Shown: piece after piece, positions 22,641 through 37,000 of the stretch | Numbering within the stretch: the first letter of the stretch is position 1 | Layout of the letters: each line of letters begins with the position of its first letter | NCBI RefSeq assembly: GCF_037038585.1 | Contig: NC_092525.1 | Span: 25,068,867 to 25,132,866, forward strand | Length of the DNA: 64,000 nt | Origin: Patagioenas fasciata | Lineage: Eukaryota; Chordata; Aves; Columbiformes; Columbidae | Direction: 5' to 3' | Made by a program: the position numbers and the translations under genes | The notes under the pieces: model-generated | What the model saw: the letters and a program-made list of their open reading frames with translations, nothing else | Told to the model about the DNA's origin: nothing | The model's database searches: none

Positions 22641-25600
22641 CGAGTGATGCTGCCTGTGCATGGCCTTCCGTAAACCCACCTAATGCTGTATTAACATCAT
22701 AACAGGACAAAATATAACAAATGTTTGTGTGATTTAACATAACATTTTAAATACAACTCTTCCTAGGTGAGTTAGGAAATTAAACTGCTGTTAAATACCA
22801 TAGCCTGCTAGTTCCTTAACGAGGAAAAAAAAAAAAGTGTGCATTATTTCTGCATGGAAAACCTTATCCAATGTCAACACTTCTTGAATTGGACAATGCA
22901 AAAATTTCTAGTTAGTTCTCAGAGACAGAAGTAAACAGCAAAGATAATTTGAGATACTGCCATACTCAGAAGCATCATAATTACCTTAATCAGCCTAGAC
23001 AGATACTAGGAATTTTAATTATTATTTAGTAAGATAATAAAATATCTATTAGTATGTCATGGCAACAGTTTGAAAAAGTGTAACTGAAATTCTTGAAATA
23101 CTCAGGAGTTTTGCTTTCCTTTCCTAAGTGAATCTCATGAGAATGATTCTGGGCACAAACACAACATGGATAATGATGAATTGCTATCTCAATATACCTG
23201 AAATCTACAAAAAGTATTTGGTTTGGAAGTGTTCCTAATGTAACAGGATAAATATTTACTCAGGAAAGATTGATTGTAGTCAATTTCTATTATTCCTATT
23301 TATTCAGTGAAATCTCTTTGAAGCCAGTGGAATTTTGTGTTTATCTTCAATGGGAAATAGATGTCACTGTTAGTATTACAACTATTTCTGAAATGTTCAG
23401 CCGTGACATTGCAGTAAGGTACCTAAAAAGCACCTAGAACATGTATCTCATCTTCAGAGCTGTTCTCTCACTTGGGCATTGCACCTAAGCAAGGCAATAA
23501 AGAGAGTATTTGGAAAAAGAAGTGACAAAATACTATGTACTTTAAAATAAACTGATACACAGGTTTCAAACAGGTTCATTATAACACTAATTTTGTCCAA
23601 CAGGGAGTGTACCTGAAATGTTACAAGAACTTTCAGCATTGGGGTTTGGAAGCCTTACTGCCAGGAGGCAGGAGAGGAATGTCACCATTTTCCCTAAAAT
23701 GCTTGTCAGCTTTCCATTGCTATCAAAGGCACCTTTTTCAGAAGTTTACTTAGGCAGTATTGCAGACACTTGAATTATCCAATTTTCCATTAAAAGCAGA
23801 GAGCTTCATAGATAAGCCTAACCGTTGAAACACCCAATATTTGCCCAACGCTAAGTACTGTCAAACACAGAAATCATATGCGGAGTGTCTATTTGACCTG
23901 CACTTCAGGATAGTTTGAAATATGTCAGTGTTCCCCTCCTCACCTCGTTTCATCCATTTCTATGTGAATAATGTAAATGGTTCCCATTTGAATGTGTTTT
24001 AATAACACGTTAAAAACCCTCTATAAAAAGAAATAATTGAGGTTCCATTCTTGAACATAAATGAGATGGATGGAAATTGGATGAGAGTAATTATATCTGA
24101 CATTAACAAATAAATCTGCATTATATTCCCTGGGGGGCTATATGATTTTTAGAACATTATATCAAATTATTCAGCAAAATTCCTGATTTAACTGTATAGT
24201 GATAGAATTGCTAAATCTAGCCTATAGGGAATGGATTACACTCCACTGTAAATTCTTATTCTTATGCCAAACTTAATACATCAAAGAAATAGAAGTATCA
24301 ATGCAGTTTTCTTTTTCCTCTTCCTCTCCTTAAATCGTACAACGTAGTATTTGTGAAAATTCTGATTTAACAGTCCCCATAGTGTGATGCTTCCAAGCAA
24401 CGCAAAGCTATTGCACAAAGAAAGCAACAAAGCAACACCCCTGTAACAATGTGCTTTAATATAGTCTTAAAATACATTAATATGCTGTTGCCTGAGTGAA
24501 GCAGATTAAAGAAAGAACCCAAGAGCTAACAAAGCTAATAGAAACTTGGAATTTTTCTTCTCTGGACAATACCAAATTAAGAGAACGGAAAATTATTCTG
24601 CTTCAGAATGTAAAGTAGATGTGCCCCAGTTTTGCCTGCAGAACAGATTCCAACATCTTTTCAGGATGGCTGAGTTACTCTGCAACACGCAGACTCAAGT
24701 AAGACAAGTTTAAGACACATCCCCACAGTCTGTTTTCTATCAATCATCTCCCTCCAGGCAGTTCTGTGATTTCTTGCCTGTCGTTAGAGGAAATCTTCAT
24801 TTACAGTGATGGCTGCTCTGTAGCTTAACAGTCACACGCATCCTCTGAGGAATCTGAGCATCTAGTACACAGTGCAGGACACCTCAGTGAGCAGCAAATG
24901 CCCGTGCTAAGGGTATCAGTATCTCAGGTTTTATCGCTGTGCCACATCCAAAGCACTCTGAGGCCCGACCCATCTCATCTCTGCGTTACCTGGGACAAGT
25001 ATCTTCTTGTGAGGCACAGTGGGGATTATAAAAGATTTAAACTGCACAGTTTTTAAGAAAGCCCAATAAAATATAAGTGTAAACTTTTTTGTTAAAAAAT
25101 AAAAAAATCCATTTGTTTTGGTCAGCTTCACAATATGCCTATTCTGAAGACAGAAAACATAGATGGCAAGTAATAGAAGCTTTTTTTTTTTTCTTTTAAA
25201 AAAAGGGGGGGAAACTGACAATACTGGTAAGTCCAACTTATTTTCTTACAGTGCTGAATATCTTTGGAATTACTTATAAGAAGCCAAAAAAAACATATAC
25301 ATGTTAGAAACACCCTCTGTATCAAAAGAAGGAACTTTCAGATTAAGTATTAAATTCCAGTGCTTTAAGCTGAAATACATACTTTAAAATAACACTAAAA
25401 CGCTGTAGCTTACTTATCCTATCGTCTGCGAAAATCTCTTTTGTTTCATAGCATGTAGGCCACAATTTTCACTTCTATTTTTAAGTCTTTGTTTAAGACT
25501 ATAACTGTTTATAAGGTCTGCTTTATCAGTATATCTTATAAACAAAAGGACAAACAATAGCAGATGGTATACAATACTTTAGAGGAAAAACAAAGAGGCC

Positions 25601-28600
25601 TCCAAAGCCTCCAAAAATGGGGCAAAAATTTATTTCAGATACTTTCAAGGAAGAAGTATATTCGTGCTTTTATAACTTGTGCGGGTTTTGTTCCATATAT
25701 TCATTGTGCTACTATCCTCTTCAAAATGTACTTCAAAGTCAGATGGTGACTGTCAGTATACTCAGAGATTTTTATAAGTCTTTTTTTCTCCCTCATGTTT
25801 TAGCTCATTTTCTTCCTTCCTTGTCATCTTCTGTCACACTACCTGCCTTCTAAACACTTGGACTGGCAGTTCATCATTATCTCTGTTTATCTGTTCAAAC
25901 CAACATTCAAATAGCTGTGAATAAAGGGATCTGTGTATGTTATCAATGTCTGTACAGCTAATGACCGTATCCTTTGTGCATATCAAGTTGCACATGCAAA
26001 CACAACCTCAAAAATTCCATTTTTTAGGATGAAAAACTCATTTTCTATATTCCTATATGGTTCAGATATGTAGTTAAAAACTGTGGGAGGCACTCAGTCC
26101 AATGCAGCTTTTATCACCTGTCACTCTGAAATTATAATAGTAGCAAGACAGTAAAAAGCTCTTTCATCTTCCTGGAGAGTTAAAATAGCATTTCAATGCT
26201 ACTTTTGGATCACTCAGATGCAACTTTCCAGCTCTCTCCAGTCTTGCTGTGAAACAGATTTCCAATACAACGTAAGACTGTAATGCTTTCCATTACTTGA
26301 GATGTATGCTCAGAAATGAAAATCATTCTCCTATATATTCTGCCAGGAGCTCCGAGACCCAAAAGTTAAAGGAAAATAAGACTGATAGAAAGAAAGACAA
26401 GAAAGATGCTTTTTTACCAAGTAAAGATAAGCTATTGTGTAGGAAACGGTGACATTGCAAGAGGTTTGTTTGATAAAGTCTCAAAGCCAAGCATTTTCCA
26501 CGGCCTTTTTACATTTGAATAAAATTCATACAAGTTGGAAGAATAAAAGAGGTACAACTTCTGTTAAAATATCAAAACCAAACTGTCCTTTGATAACCTA
26601 TATATTTCACAAACTATACTTGAGACTGTGAGTATGTCCAGAGGTAAACTAAAAATATTACACTTGCTGAGTAGTACAAGACCTTAAAGACAAAATTAAC
26701 AGGCAACTAGATTACAAAGTACCATTTCTCACATACTGTGTTATAAGATCTTCAGATACTGAAAAATTCCAGATTCTACTTCTGTATTTGACTGACAAAA
26801 TTTTGCTCAGTGAATGAAGAGAGTTCTTTGACATGGTGAATTTTCTGGTGCTGGCTCATTAGAAAGGTTTGTTCAGTTTAAAATTTTGAGACCTCATTGA
26901 ACGTTTCCTGCATAACCTCTCCAAACTCACTGGTCACCACTGAAAGAAGACAGGTAAAAACTCACCTCCACAGAAAAGGGAAAAATGTAATGGATCTGAA
27001 TTACATTGCTTACACTGCTGAATCTGAGTAAGAAGGATTATGGTGCTCAGAAATACTAAGATAGCCAAGGAGGGGCAGGCACAGACATTCACCACCTGAC
27101 AGGTGTTCAGGTGACACAGAACCTAGAATATCTCTGGCTAAGCTGCAGTCATAAGAGGTGTTATCTCTAGATGCCAAAGTAAAATATAGTAGTTATTTGA
27201 GCATTCCTTCTTTTCTGCTCCCCTCAGATATATCACAGGACTGTATTTCAAACCATACCTCTTGTATTTGTGCTTTACTATGGTATGTATTTCTACCTGA
27301 GTGAAATGACGTTCTTCCTAGACTAATATTTTATTGCTTAGTGTTCTCGACAATGACAATCTATGTCATAGTCATCTTGTAAATCTTTAATATTTTGCTC
27401 TATTTTAAAACTCAAATATAAATCACCTGCATAAATTAACTTCTGAAGATATATTTTAGAGCAGTCTGGATCTCGCTGCGGACTTCTAGTCCTCTCTTCC
27501 TTGTTCTTTATCCAAATGTGCCTTGATTATTAATCAGTGTGACATTGTGACTGAATTCTTGCTTTTTTTTCTATAACCTACATTCTCCTATCTCAGTCAT
27601 TTTTATTAGCTTTCAAGATCTCTCATTGACAACATCTCATTGTGTTCATTTATTTGCTTAATTGGCATTCACATAACTCTGAATAACGCGATCTATTAAC
27701 ATTATTGATTTTAACTAGGCTGCATGCTGTATCTGTTGTAAACATTGATTTGAATACCTGGACACAACCTTGAAAAGTTTCAATTTATAGACTGAATTAC
27801 CAACTCCTTCCTCCATTGTCTTCCTGCTAATTACAAGATTTACATTTTAGTTTAACAGCAAGAAAACAACGCCACAAACCAAAGACCATGACTGTTTTAA
27901 TCACTCTGCTAGTATTCTGATACCTAGAAATACATATATTTTATCTTTTATGAATATTCTGCTAAATGTTATTTTATTCAGTTTTTTTTGCATGACTTTT
28001 TTATTATTTTTCTGCTCTGATTCACATCAAATAGTACCTCAGTTTTTGAAAAAAGTGCCAGTGAATTGGCCATTCATCTTTATGAGTCCATGGTCAACAA
28101 AATAGCAGGAAAACTATAGGGTATGAGAAATCAAGTGATTTTTTTTCCTCTCCAGGCCTGACTGAATATAAATGGATATTTTTCCATCAACTCCATCTCC
28201 ATATGAAAATGATATATAGCTACTACAGGTTCATGAGAGATCAGAAAACCCGTAGCAGGTTATCAGCTAATATCAAAGGGTAATTCTAACTTTGCAAACT
28301 GATGCAGGCAATAATCTTATGCTCTTATGCAACAGAACTGTTTGTCTATATCTGCCAAGTTTCTTAAGTGTGGTACTTTCATTTTTTAAAAAATTAATTA
28401 TCGTACATCAGGTTAGAATAACGAACTAAGTTAGAATCACTGTTAAATGTGCAAACTAAAGGGACCAGGGAAGTAGTAGTGCCATCAAAGACATAATTTG
28501 ACCAAGAAAGTTCACCAGCTCAGAAGAACCTTTTTATCCCGAGAGGCCCCATTTAGGAAAAGTTGCATATTACAATAAAACTCATAGTACATTAAAATTC

Positions 28601-30209
28601 AACCAAACTTTCTCCGCAAAACAGTAAATATAAAATCCCATAGTACAATTTTAGATGTACCTCAGAAAAGAGGATGATACTTTACATTAAATGCGAAGAC
28701 TCTCAGGGAAAAAAAAAATCCCGTGCCCCTTGCAGGCACTGAAAAAAGCTGTTAGCTTGCAGCTGTGTGTCTGCTAAAATAACATACATTCTACTTAAGT
28801 GCACAACACAACCTAATATAAAATGAGGGCATTCTCTTTCCCCAGTGTGATGTAAGGCAAACAGAGCAAGTAACACTGAGAGAAAGAAACCTTCACAAGC
28901 TATATGCTCTCATATAAATCTTTATTAGGCTGGCCTTTGTATTCTGCCTCTCCTGACCCCACAACATAGATTTCCACACAATTCTCCTTTCAGTGAATCA
29001 GAAATGGGAAATCCTGCAGTAAGCTTTTTTTTTTTTTTCAGAACAGACCAAAAAAACCAGCAAGAGCTTGGATAGGGTGCACTTTGTATGTATAAGAAAA
29101 ATACTTCCCTGTCCCACATTAAAATTTGCTAAAATGAAATAACAAAACTAGACAAAAAGAAAATGCAAGAATCTTAGGCTGCAGAAAAGAAACAGAAGGA
29201 AGTTCAGCTTTGTCTCTGAATAAAATTGTGTGTTTTCAGCATATTCACAAACCTAAAGAAAAAATCTTCTACAGACTATGATATCCCTCTCTCATCAATC
29301 CTTGGACACCTGAAAGGGCAAGAGCATCAAGAAGAATGAAAGAGTCTGTGCTGTTTGCAATATATTACGTGCTGGTCCACAAAATTATGAGTAGATTTTT
29401 GAAACAAAACATTTTAAGAAAGTTATTTCATTTCTTTCTGCTGACAGCACTCTGTATTGCCTCAGGGACATGCTATCTGAAGATTATTTTCTAGTTGTCT
29501 TTGTTGTTGTTGTTGCCAAAAGGCTTCAAAGAATGAAAAGGTGCTTTTGAACGATAGCAGAGATATTCTGTAAGGGCATCACAGGCTCACTGACCATTTA
29601 CTGTTATTCTTTTTCTCTTTGCATTAGGTTTTACAGTCCTTCTCAGGAAGTTGTATTTGAAAGTATTTTTAGAGATATTGAATGTACTTATGATAGTTTT
29701 ATTTTATACAAGTGAAGGCAAGAAGAAAAGAGTTATTTGGAGGTCACTTATCACAACTGTATGGTTGTGACCTTAACCTAAACCTGGAAATTCTTACATC
29801 AATTTCAATGGACTTTGAATTAAACCCTAAGAAAACACTGTTTTTATGAGTGAGTTAATAACAGACATACATTTCAAAAGATTTACCAGTTCCTTTTCCA
29901 CAGTTCAGAGTCTCAGATTCTACTACCTGCTTCTGCTGTTCTATAATAGCAAAAATATTAACTTTGGCATGGATTCCAAGGAGAGTGCTATAAGGCTATA
30001 AACTCATTCTCGCTCTCTAACTCAAATAATGTACAAAGCAATTAATTATTAAAACAGTCCGTTAGCATGCAATATGCAAAGTGAAATAGTAGCAATTTCA
30101 CAGTGATTGAGGCAGGGCTAGAAACTTTGTCTAATGACATCTCTCTGTGATAATCTTCAGGTGCTTCAAATTCCATTGAAGTCACTTTGGTAAAAAGTGC
30201 TGTACTCAC

Positions 30210-30227
30210 AAAAAAAAAAAAAAAAAA
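30210..30227. repeat. Poly(A) run of 18
   Basis: An uninterrupted A18 tract. No retrotransposed gene body or target-site duplication is recognisable next to it, so it is annotated as a plain homopolymer. Confidence 0.85.
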
Positions 30228-30514
30228 GGCTATTTTTTATGTAAAGAAGCTTATCTGTGAGTAAATAAACTCTAGTCTTGAGGTGGGGGTAGAGAAGACC
30301 GCAATGAAGGAGTGAAGAAAAGAGTGGGAAGGAAAGATGTTTCAGTATTTGTCTTTCTCATTCTCTCTACTCAAATCTATTTTAAATTGCAATGCATTCG
30401 TTTTCCCCAAGTCAAGTCTGGTTTGCCCAGCACCAGTAACTGGCAAGCCATCTCCCTGTCTGTATCTTGACCCATGAGCTTTCTAATCCTGTTTTCTACC
30501 CTCATCCCTTGAAA

Positions 30515-30532
30515 GGGATTGGGGGGGAGGGG
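30515..30532 (+). other. Canonical G-quadruplex motif
   Basis: On the + strand GGG at 30515-30517 is followed by ATT, a run of seven G, one A and four G. This satisfies four runs of at least three G with loops of 3, 1 and 1 bases. Such short loops usually favour a stable quadruplex. A small CCCTT/AAGGG inverted repeat abuts it on the left. No transcript start is identifiable nearby. Confidence 0.7.
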
Positions 30533-33500
30533 TGATACTTTCTGCCTGGCTGTTAACCCAGGCTGACCCAGCACATCTCCCAGTGCTGGTAGAGAAACAC
30601 CTCAGAAGGTTTTAGTCTTCTCTTAACATGCTGGCCCCATGTTGTGGGAAACTGATGTTGCACAAGCTAAATTTGGGTTAATGCATGAGGTTAAGAAAGA
30701 CTGTATAATATTTGATTTCAGCTCTGCATACACACGTATAGATTCAAGAATGTCATAGAATCTCGATTCACTTAAATTTTGATTTGGAAGTGTGAACCTC
30801 TGCTTGCAAATTAGTAAGGAAAACAAAAAAGTCTAAATGATTCTTCCAAATAGGGACAAATATCCTCAGTAGCTTATCCTCAAAGAATGTCATTTTAAAA
30901 GGAAAACAGATATATTGAAAAAAAAGTGATTGAAAATATATCAAAAATAAAAGTTTAAATCTTCACATACAGTTTCAAATGGAGAGGGTGAACATTATTT
31001 TAACAGTTCCAATGACCTGACTGGGTTATGGACAAGGTTTTATAATATAATCTAATGCAGAGTCACTAAAACACGTTCACTTCAAGCTAAACGAGAGACA
31101 GTCTCACAAGAACAAGGCATCACAGTCTGCTGAGCTTGTCTGAACTCCGTCAGAGGTTACAAAAGCTAAAAGGTGAAACAACATTTTTAAAAGTCCCAAA
31201 TAATTTTTTTCACATATATAAAACTTCTCAGAGAAAAACCCAGCAAGACAGTAAATCATGCGAAAGATAAACACACCACATCATACAATCCAGATCCTCA
31301 CTAGTAACAGGGAGAATGGCTCAAGAGGGCACTGCCACAAATCCTAAAGTCACAAAACAAATCGTTTGCCAAAAATCATTAATCAGTGTTTTCTCAGTGC
31401 CTTGGCTATATCTCCCAGAAAAGCTGCATAAAGTCAGAGGAGTACCTGCTCACTGACAAGGGCCACATCTGCGCGAGTCAGGTGAAAGGGGAAGGTATTT
31501 TGGTGCTCTGCCTGTAGGCCAGGTAAAGGAAGAACACAATGGTTATACTGACTGCAGACTTGCTTGATTCTAGTCTCAGTGGGCAGCTGAGTAGAAAAAA
31601 ATGCTTCTTCACAACTTGGTCAATTACAAACATCCCTTCAGAAAAGGCCTGAGCTGTGTAAGCTTTGTTATTAAAATATTATCACATTTAAAGTAGCAAA
31701 AGACCAGAGCTGAGTTTAAAGCGAGCTTGAAATGCTAATTCAACAATTTAGCTTCCTCCTCAAGCCACCATAGTTCATTGTAAACAATTAAAGTGACTGC
31801 AGAAAATAAGTTACAAAATGCTCTTGTTTATGCTTGCATAATGTTAATATAATGAAAATGTGTTTGTTCTCTGTGCATCCCCATAGGAGTCTACTTGAAG
31901 AATTTGGCCAAATTACTATTTTATCATTCAATATTCTGAGACCAATACTGTAGTATATATGTATAATGTTCTTACGAAAATGGAAATCAACACCAATGTG
32001 AACTGCAATTTTTCATTGCAATTTTTTGTTGGAAAATTATTTTTAACCTTATAACTATACAGATAAAAAGCAATATGTTTCTGAGTCATTCATCCACAAA
32101 TATTAATAGTAATTAAAACGCTTCTACTTTTGCCAAGTGAGCAAATAAGCAGTAATCAAGGATTCAACAGTTTTTTGTCAGATTAAACAACAAAATAAAT
32201 GAAAAGCCAACAAAAAAACTAAAGAACCCTTTAGAAGATGCATAGCCATGCCACAAAATCCATTAAGTAGAACACATGTTGTAACTGAGGATGTAGAGAC
32301 CTACAATACAGAAGTGAAGAGACTCACAAACACCTGCCTGCATGTGGCTATGAGAGAGTTAAGTCCAATCCAACCCGGATGAACACAGATCTGTTTGCTA
32401 TGTCACTGCTAATTGATGATCCCACCTGCTCTGTGACAGTTGCTATGCAATAAGTGGGCAATTCCTATCACAGTGCTAGAGAAATGAAAAGTAAAATAGA
32501 AATGAAAGTGTGTATCTGCTAAAACTATGCCAGTCACATTTACTCCTTCTTTATTAAGCAACAATAGAATCAGATCACTTAAGAGCTCAAACAGAACAAA
32601 GAAAATTTGGCTATAGATTTGTTTCACTGGAATTAATTTAGATCTTTAAAACATGATAATCTACAGTAGACTGATCGATGGAAGACTTGGAAACAAAGCG
32701 GGTGCGGGGGGGCAGTTTATAAAACCTGGACAAGCCAATTAAGTTCTCTGAACTCCGCTGCGGTCACTGGAAATGCAGTGTAGACTTACTCTTGGCTTGG
32801 CTTGACTCAGCTGTTATTTGTTATCTTTACCAAATCTCATCTTTTGCATCTCCACAGAAAGAGGCTTACCAGCTGCTGCAAATACAGCTATTCTACGTTA
32901 GCTGGTATAGTACATAGGACAATTACTCATTTAAATAGGTCTATTAATCATTATAGTTTGTCATTTGGCACATAAAATGGGCCTATATTATTTTTTTTCT
33001 GTGTGAAATAGGCATTTTAAAATCTTTCACTGTCAAACAGGCCTGTTACACAGCCGGTGCAATCTTTAATGCTGTTTATTTATCAAACTTAATGTAATAG
33101 GATGCCTTGACATAGTACACTGATGAAGGAGTGAGGTTCATTTTCAGAATACTGAAAATAAAGTAAACGTCGAGTAGCTGACATTCTTCACACTTTCTGT
33201 AATGCACAAATATATGTACTGTCTCAATGTGCAATAATTTCTACAGCAACCCACAGATTTTGTAAGCACCAATGAAAAAACTTGCTATAAGACCTGTTAA
33301 TCACTGAAAAGTGATATTGCAAGCTACAGCTGTGGTCCAGTGATTCACAGATGCAGCTATAAACTGCTGACAGATGATTCTTAGTTGTTGTGATAGAAGA
33401 AGTATTAGCAACTCCTGGATTTAGGTAGAAAGGTGTATTATATATCATAACTAAGAGACTGGTTTGTGAAAATAATTCCCTTCTGCAATGATATGTAACT

Positions 33501-33902
33501 GCTCACAGTCTCCAGAGGAAACAAGACCTTTTTCAGTTCGTATTGCAATAAAAACCAAACCAACTATAATTCTCAAGATTTTTTTTAGGAAAATAATGAA
33601 AAGCATTACAAATCTCTGCTACCAGTACAGCAAACCTTTAAATGTTCTGTATGATAAATGTTTACTGTAGGTTATATGTGTATGAGATCTGAAATTGTAC
33701 TTCTATTTGTCAGATGCAATTATTGCCTATGCACACAAACATTAACCATTTACCCAGTGTTAACTACATTACTTTTATCAATAAAAAATAGGATGACTGT
33801 CCAACCTCTCTTTTCCAAGCCCAATCTCTTATCTCATAACCTGAGACTATTGTTATACGAGAGATGCAAAGTCTTCAGATAGAATTACAGAGCACAGCTT
33901 AA

Positions 33903-34095
33903 TCACAGAATCATAGAATAGTTGGGGTTGGAAGGGACCTCTGGAGAACATCCAGTCCAACCCACTTGCTAAAGCAGGTTTACCCAGGGCAGATCTGACA
34001 GGTCTTGAATGTCTCCAGAGAAGGAGACTCCACAACCTCTCTGGGCAGCCTGTTCCAGTGTTCTGTCACTCTTAAGTTTTTCCTCATCTTCAGAT
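33903..34095 (-). mobile_element. CR1 LINE 3'-end fragment
   Basis: This is the reverse-complemented 3' end of a CR1 element. It starts with TCACAGAATCATAGAATAG (the CR1 terminal 8-base units in reverse), then GGGTTGGAAGGGACCTCTGG, CCAGTCCAACCCACTTGC and GACTCCACAACCTCTCTGGG, then CAGCCTGTTCCAGTG. It fades out after TTTTTCCTCATCTTCAG at about 34095. Only the non-coding tail is present, as expected for strongly 5'-truncated LINE insertions. It is better preserved than the 47.4-kb copy and so probably younger. The outer border at about 34095 is approximate. Confidence 0.95.
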
Positions 34096-37000
34096 TAATC
34101 AACAGACATATTTTCTAAAAATAACATAATACTACCATTGTGTATGCACACTCACACAAGGATTTATGATATTTCTCAAATGTTGTTGTTAAAAAGAAGA
34201 GCTGCATTTATCATGGGTATAGTGACTTTTGCAAAAACACAGTGTGTTACAGTGTTCCCATCAATAGAGCTTTCCACTTGTAATACAACTCATCAGGGAA
34301 TGTGCAGGTTAATAAACTAGAATTTTCTAAAAGGCAAGAGATAAGCCACTAAACACAGAAGTGTTTCTTATATTTCATGTGGTATTTATAGGGAGTCCCA
34401 TAAATGCAAGGTAAAAAAAATGATGACAGGAGCTGCTGCATTGAACATTGCACAACATTCTGAGCAGATACATCCACCTTTTCCCCTTTTGCAAGGTATG
34501 TTATGTAAGCAAGCAACGTGCATAGGCTAGGAAAATAACTTCGTAGGTAACTATTTCCCTTTTCCATAGTTATTTAGCCAAAAAATGAATGGCAATCTAA
34601 CCAACAGCAAATCTGAGAATTTTACACCTGGGCCTTTCCCCTATTCCCCCTCAGAATATACAGGTTCTGGATTTTTTTGTGTAAAGATTTTCATGGGAGA
34701 AAAGATGACTATATATTTTCTAAATGAAAATAAGCAAGAGAAAACACACCACAGAGCAGCCAACAGCCTTGTGATAGGTGGTAAGCCAGGTCAAAATATT
34801 GGGTCTTAAACAGGCACAGATGGAATCTGAATGTTCCCACCTTACCTGACAGGGAAAAAAACACACAGTAACCACCAGCACACACAGGCAAGCGTGGCTC
34901 TCCAAAATAATGGACCAAATCTCTTTTCCTTCAGCTCCTTCTGAGACTCACTCATTGTCTCGTCAAGCAAGTTTATTTTGCTGAATCAGCAGACGATGAG
35001 GCCGATAAAGGAAAAGTGGTTTGTTCCTAGCCAGGAACCGGAAAGGTGCACGTATGGGCCAGGAACCAGCACGACCTGCACAGGGGGAATGGTGCCTTGA
35101 GTAAGAAATATGTTCTTCACTTGAAACTGTTTTTAGCACTACAGGATTCTTTTGGCATGATGTTTATCCTTAGCTGCTAGAGCAGAGCAGAACAGAGCAC
35201 CTTTGTTTGCCTTGGACACTGATTCCTGCTGTTGTGTAACCATTTCAGAAAAACAAGCACCTCAGATCTTTCAGCTATGGTGTATTCAGGCTACCAAAGC
35301 TGAAGCTGGTTTGATTTGTGACATTCTTTTTGTTTGCCAGGTGTAGCAATTTTTAATAAAGTGTTTATCCACAAAAAATCTGAAGCATCTAGTATCATTC
35401 CCTGTAAACTGCTATTTCTCTTTTGATTCATTTGCTTGTCTAAATTAATAACAAACTCTCTATTATTTTCCTTAAAATTGGGTGTACAACAAATATCAAC
35501 AACTATTAATAATACAGAGAATCTCTTCTGAACATTGTACTCATTTGTTTATTGTTTTATAGGCCTGCATTTGGATTTATAGCACATTCCAAAGAATAAA
35601 TGAATAAATTAACTGCAAGTTAAACCTCTTAATGGCCTACAGCAGTCAGATATCAGATTCTACTTAAACAAAGAATAAACAAAGTACAATACTATGAGCT
35701 CAAGAAAATAAATAAAATACATAAAATTAATTAAAAGTAATAGTCACTATATATGAATACTTTCTAGCAAACCATTCTACAGCTATATTACATTATTGGA
35801 TTGTACTCAAGTTATGAAATTAAAATGGTTTCATCTTAAAAAATAGACAAATTATCATACATAACAGCAAGAATATTAAGTAGATGTCAATATTTTCTGC
35901 TTGACACGTTTTCTTAATTAAACTTGTTTCATAGTACATAGCCAGAAAAAGCATTCAAAGAAAATCATCACAATATTATGAAATGCCACACAAGGGACAG
36001 GGAAAGTCTGCAAATTACTCCTTGAGAGCAAAAGCAAAATGCATTTCTGTTAAATTTATGTGTTTTCTTATGCAGGGCAGGCTTCCAAAGATGAGATATA
36101 CCCAGAAAGCATTAATGTGGAATCTGAAATGTAGAAACTCCAGCAACTACGGACAACTCCCAGGTGGCCTCTTGCCAAAATTTCATGATGAGTTTACAGA
36201 GTGCATCCAATTCGTATTTGTACTTTCGCCTTTGGGAAAGTCATTATGTATCCAAGGGAAAAACAATTCTCAAGTTTAACAAGCAGGAACACATTTGCAA
36301 AAATCTCCTGCTATATTTGACTGTGTGTTTCTGTTACAAGTGACTAATGTAGGGAAATGAGCTAATGTAAACAAAGAGTAAGATTATGTCTACCAGCCTT
36401 GTCTTTAACATAAGCTGGGACACAATGACTGCAGTTTTTCTTTTCTCCTTTTTCAGGGTAACTCTTCACAGAACTCCAATTTTGATTCAGACTTTGATAA
36501 AGTCCACTAAAACCTGCCCTCAGAGATTGCTCGTTTTCCTTGACATCCATTATTACACTTGTTTGCCTGCTCCTAAATGTCCCTCACACTTGTTGCTGTA
36601 ATCCTAAATGCACTCCTGACACACACACTTCTCTACGTCAGTTACTCTGTACCTTTATGGCCCCATTTTTGGCAAAACACCTCATTACATCTTCTGAGGT
36701 CTCTCATGCCCCAACTGAACCATATCCCCCGCCCCAAGCCCACAAACATAAATGGTGTAAATGCTGTAAGAAGTATGAGTTTTGCTTGAAAGGTTTGTGG
36801 ACAATTTTCGTCCACACTCCATTAGTAACTATTTCCAACTTCACTGCATTATGTGCTGTTCCTACCTTGCTCTTTAGTTTTACGGTAAAATATTTTAGTC
36901 AGAAGGTGTACTATGAATCCTCTTCTTTTAGTTAATTAAATTTCCACTTCACAAGTGTAATTTTAGTAGTGTATCTCTGGTGATTTTCTGTTCTACCCTC

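Larger units (their letters stand above)
22641..33902. other. AT-rich DNA with no recognisable gene
   Basis: No coding exon, known RNA or repeat family is supported. The stretch holds A and T homopolymer runs (for example 29025-29038 and 30210-30227), a G-quadruplex motif near 30.5 kb, and clusters of homeodomain-like and forkhead-like sites near 27.5 and 31.8 kb. Parts such as 32.8-33.2 kb are free of simple repeats and could be conserved non-coding elements, but conservation cannot be judged from one sequence. Confidence 0.55.

Noticed and set aside
32700..32712. Possible G-quadruplex at GGGTGC followed by seven G
   Set aside because: It gives only three runs of three G. A fourth is missing within range.
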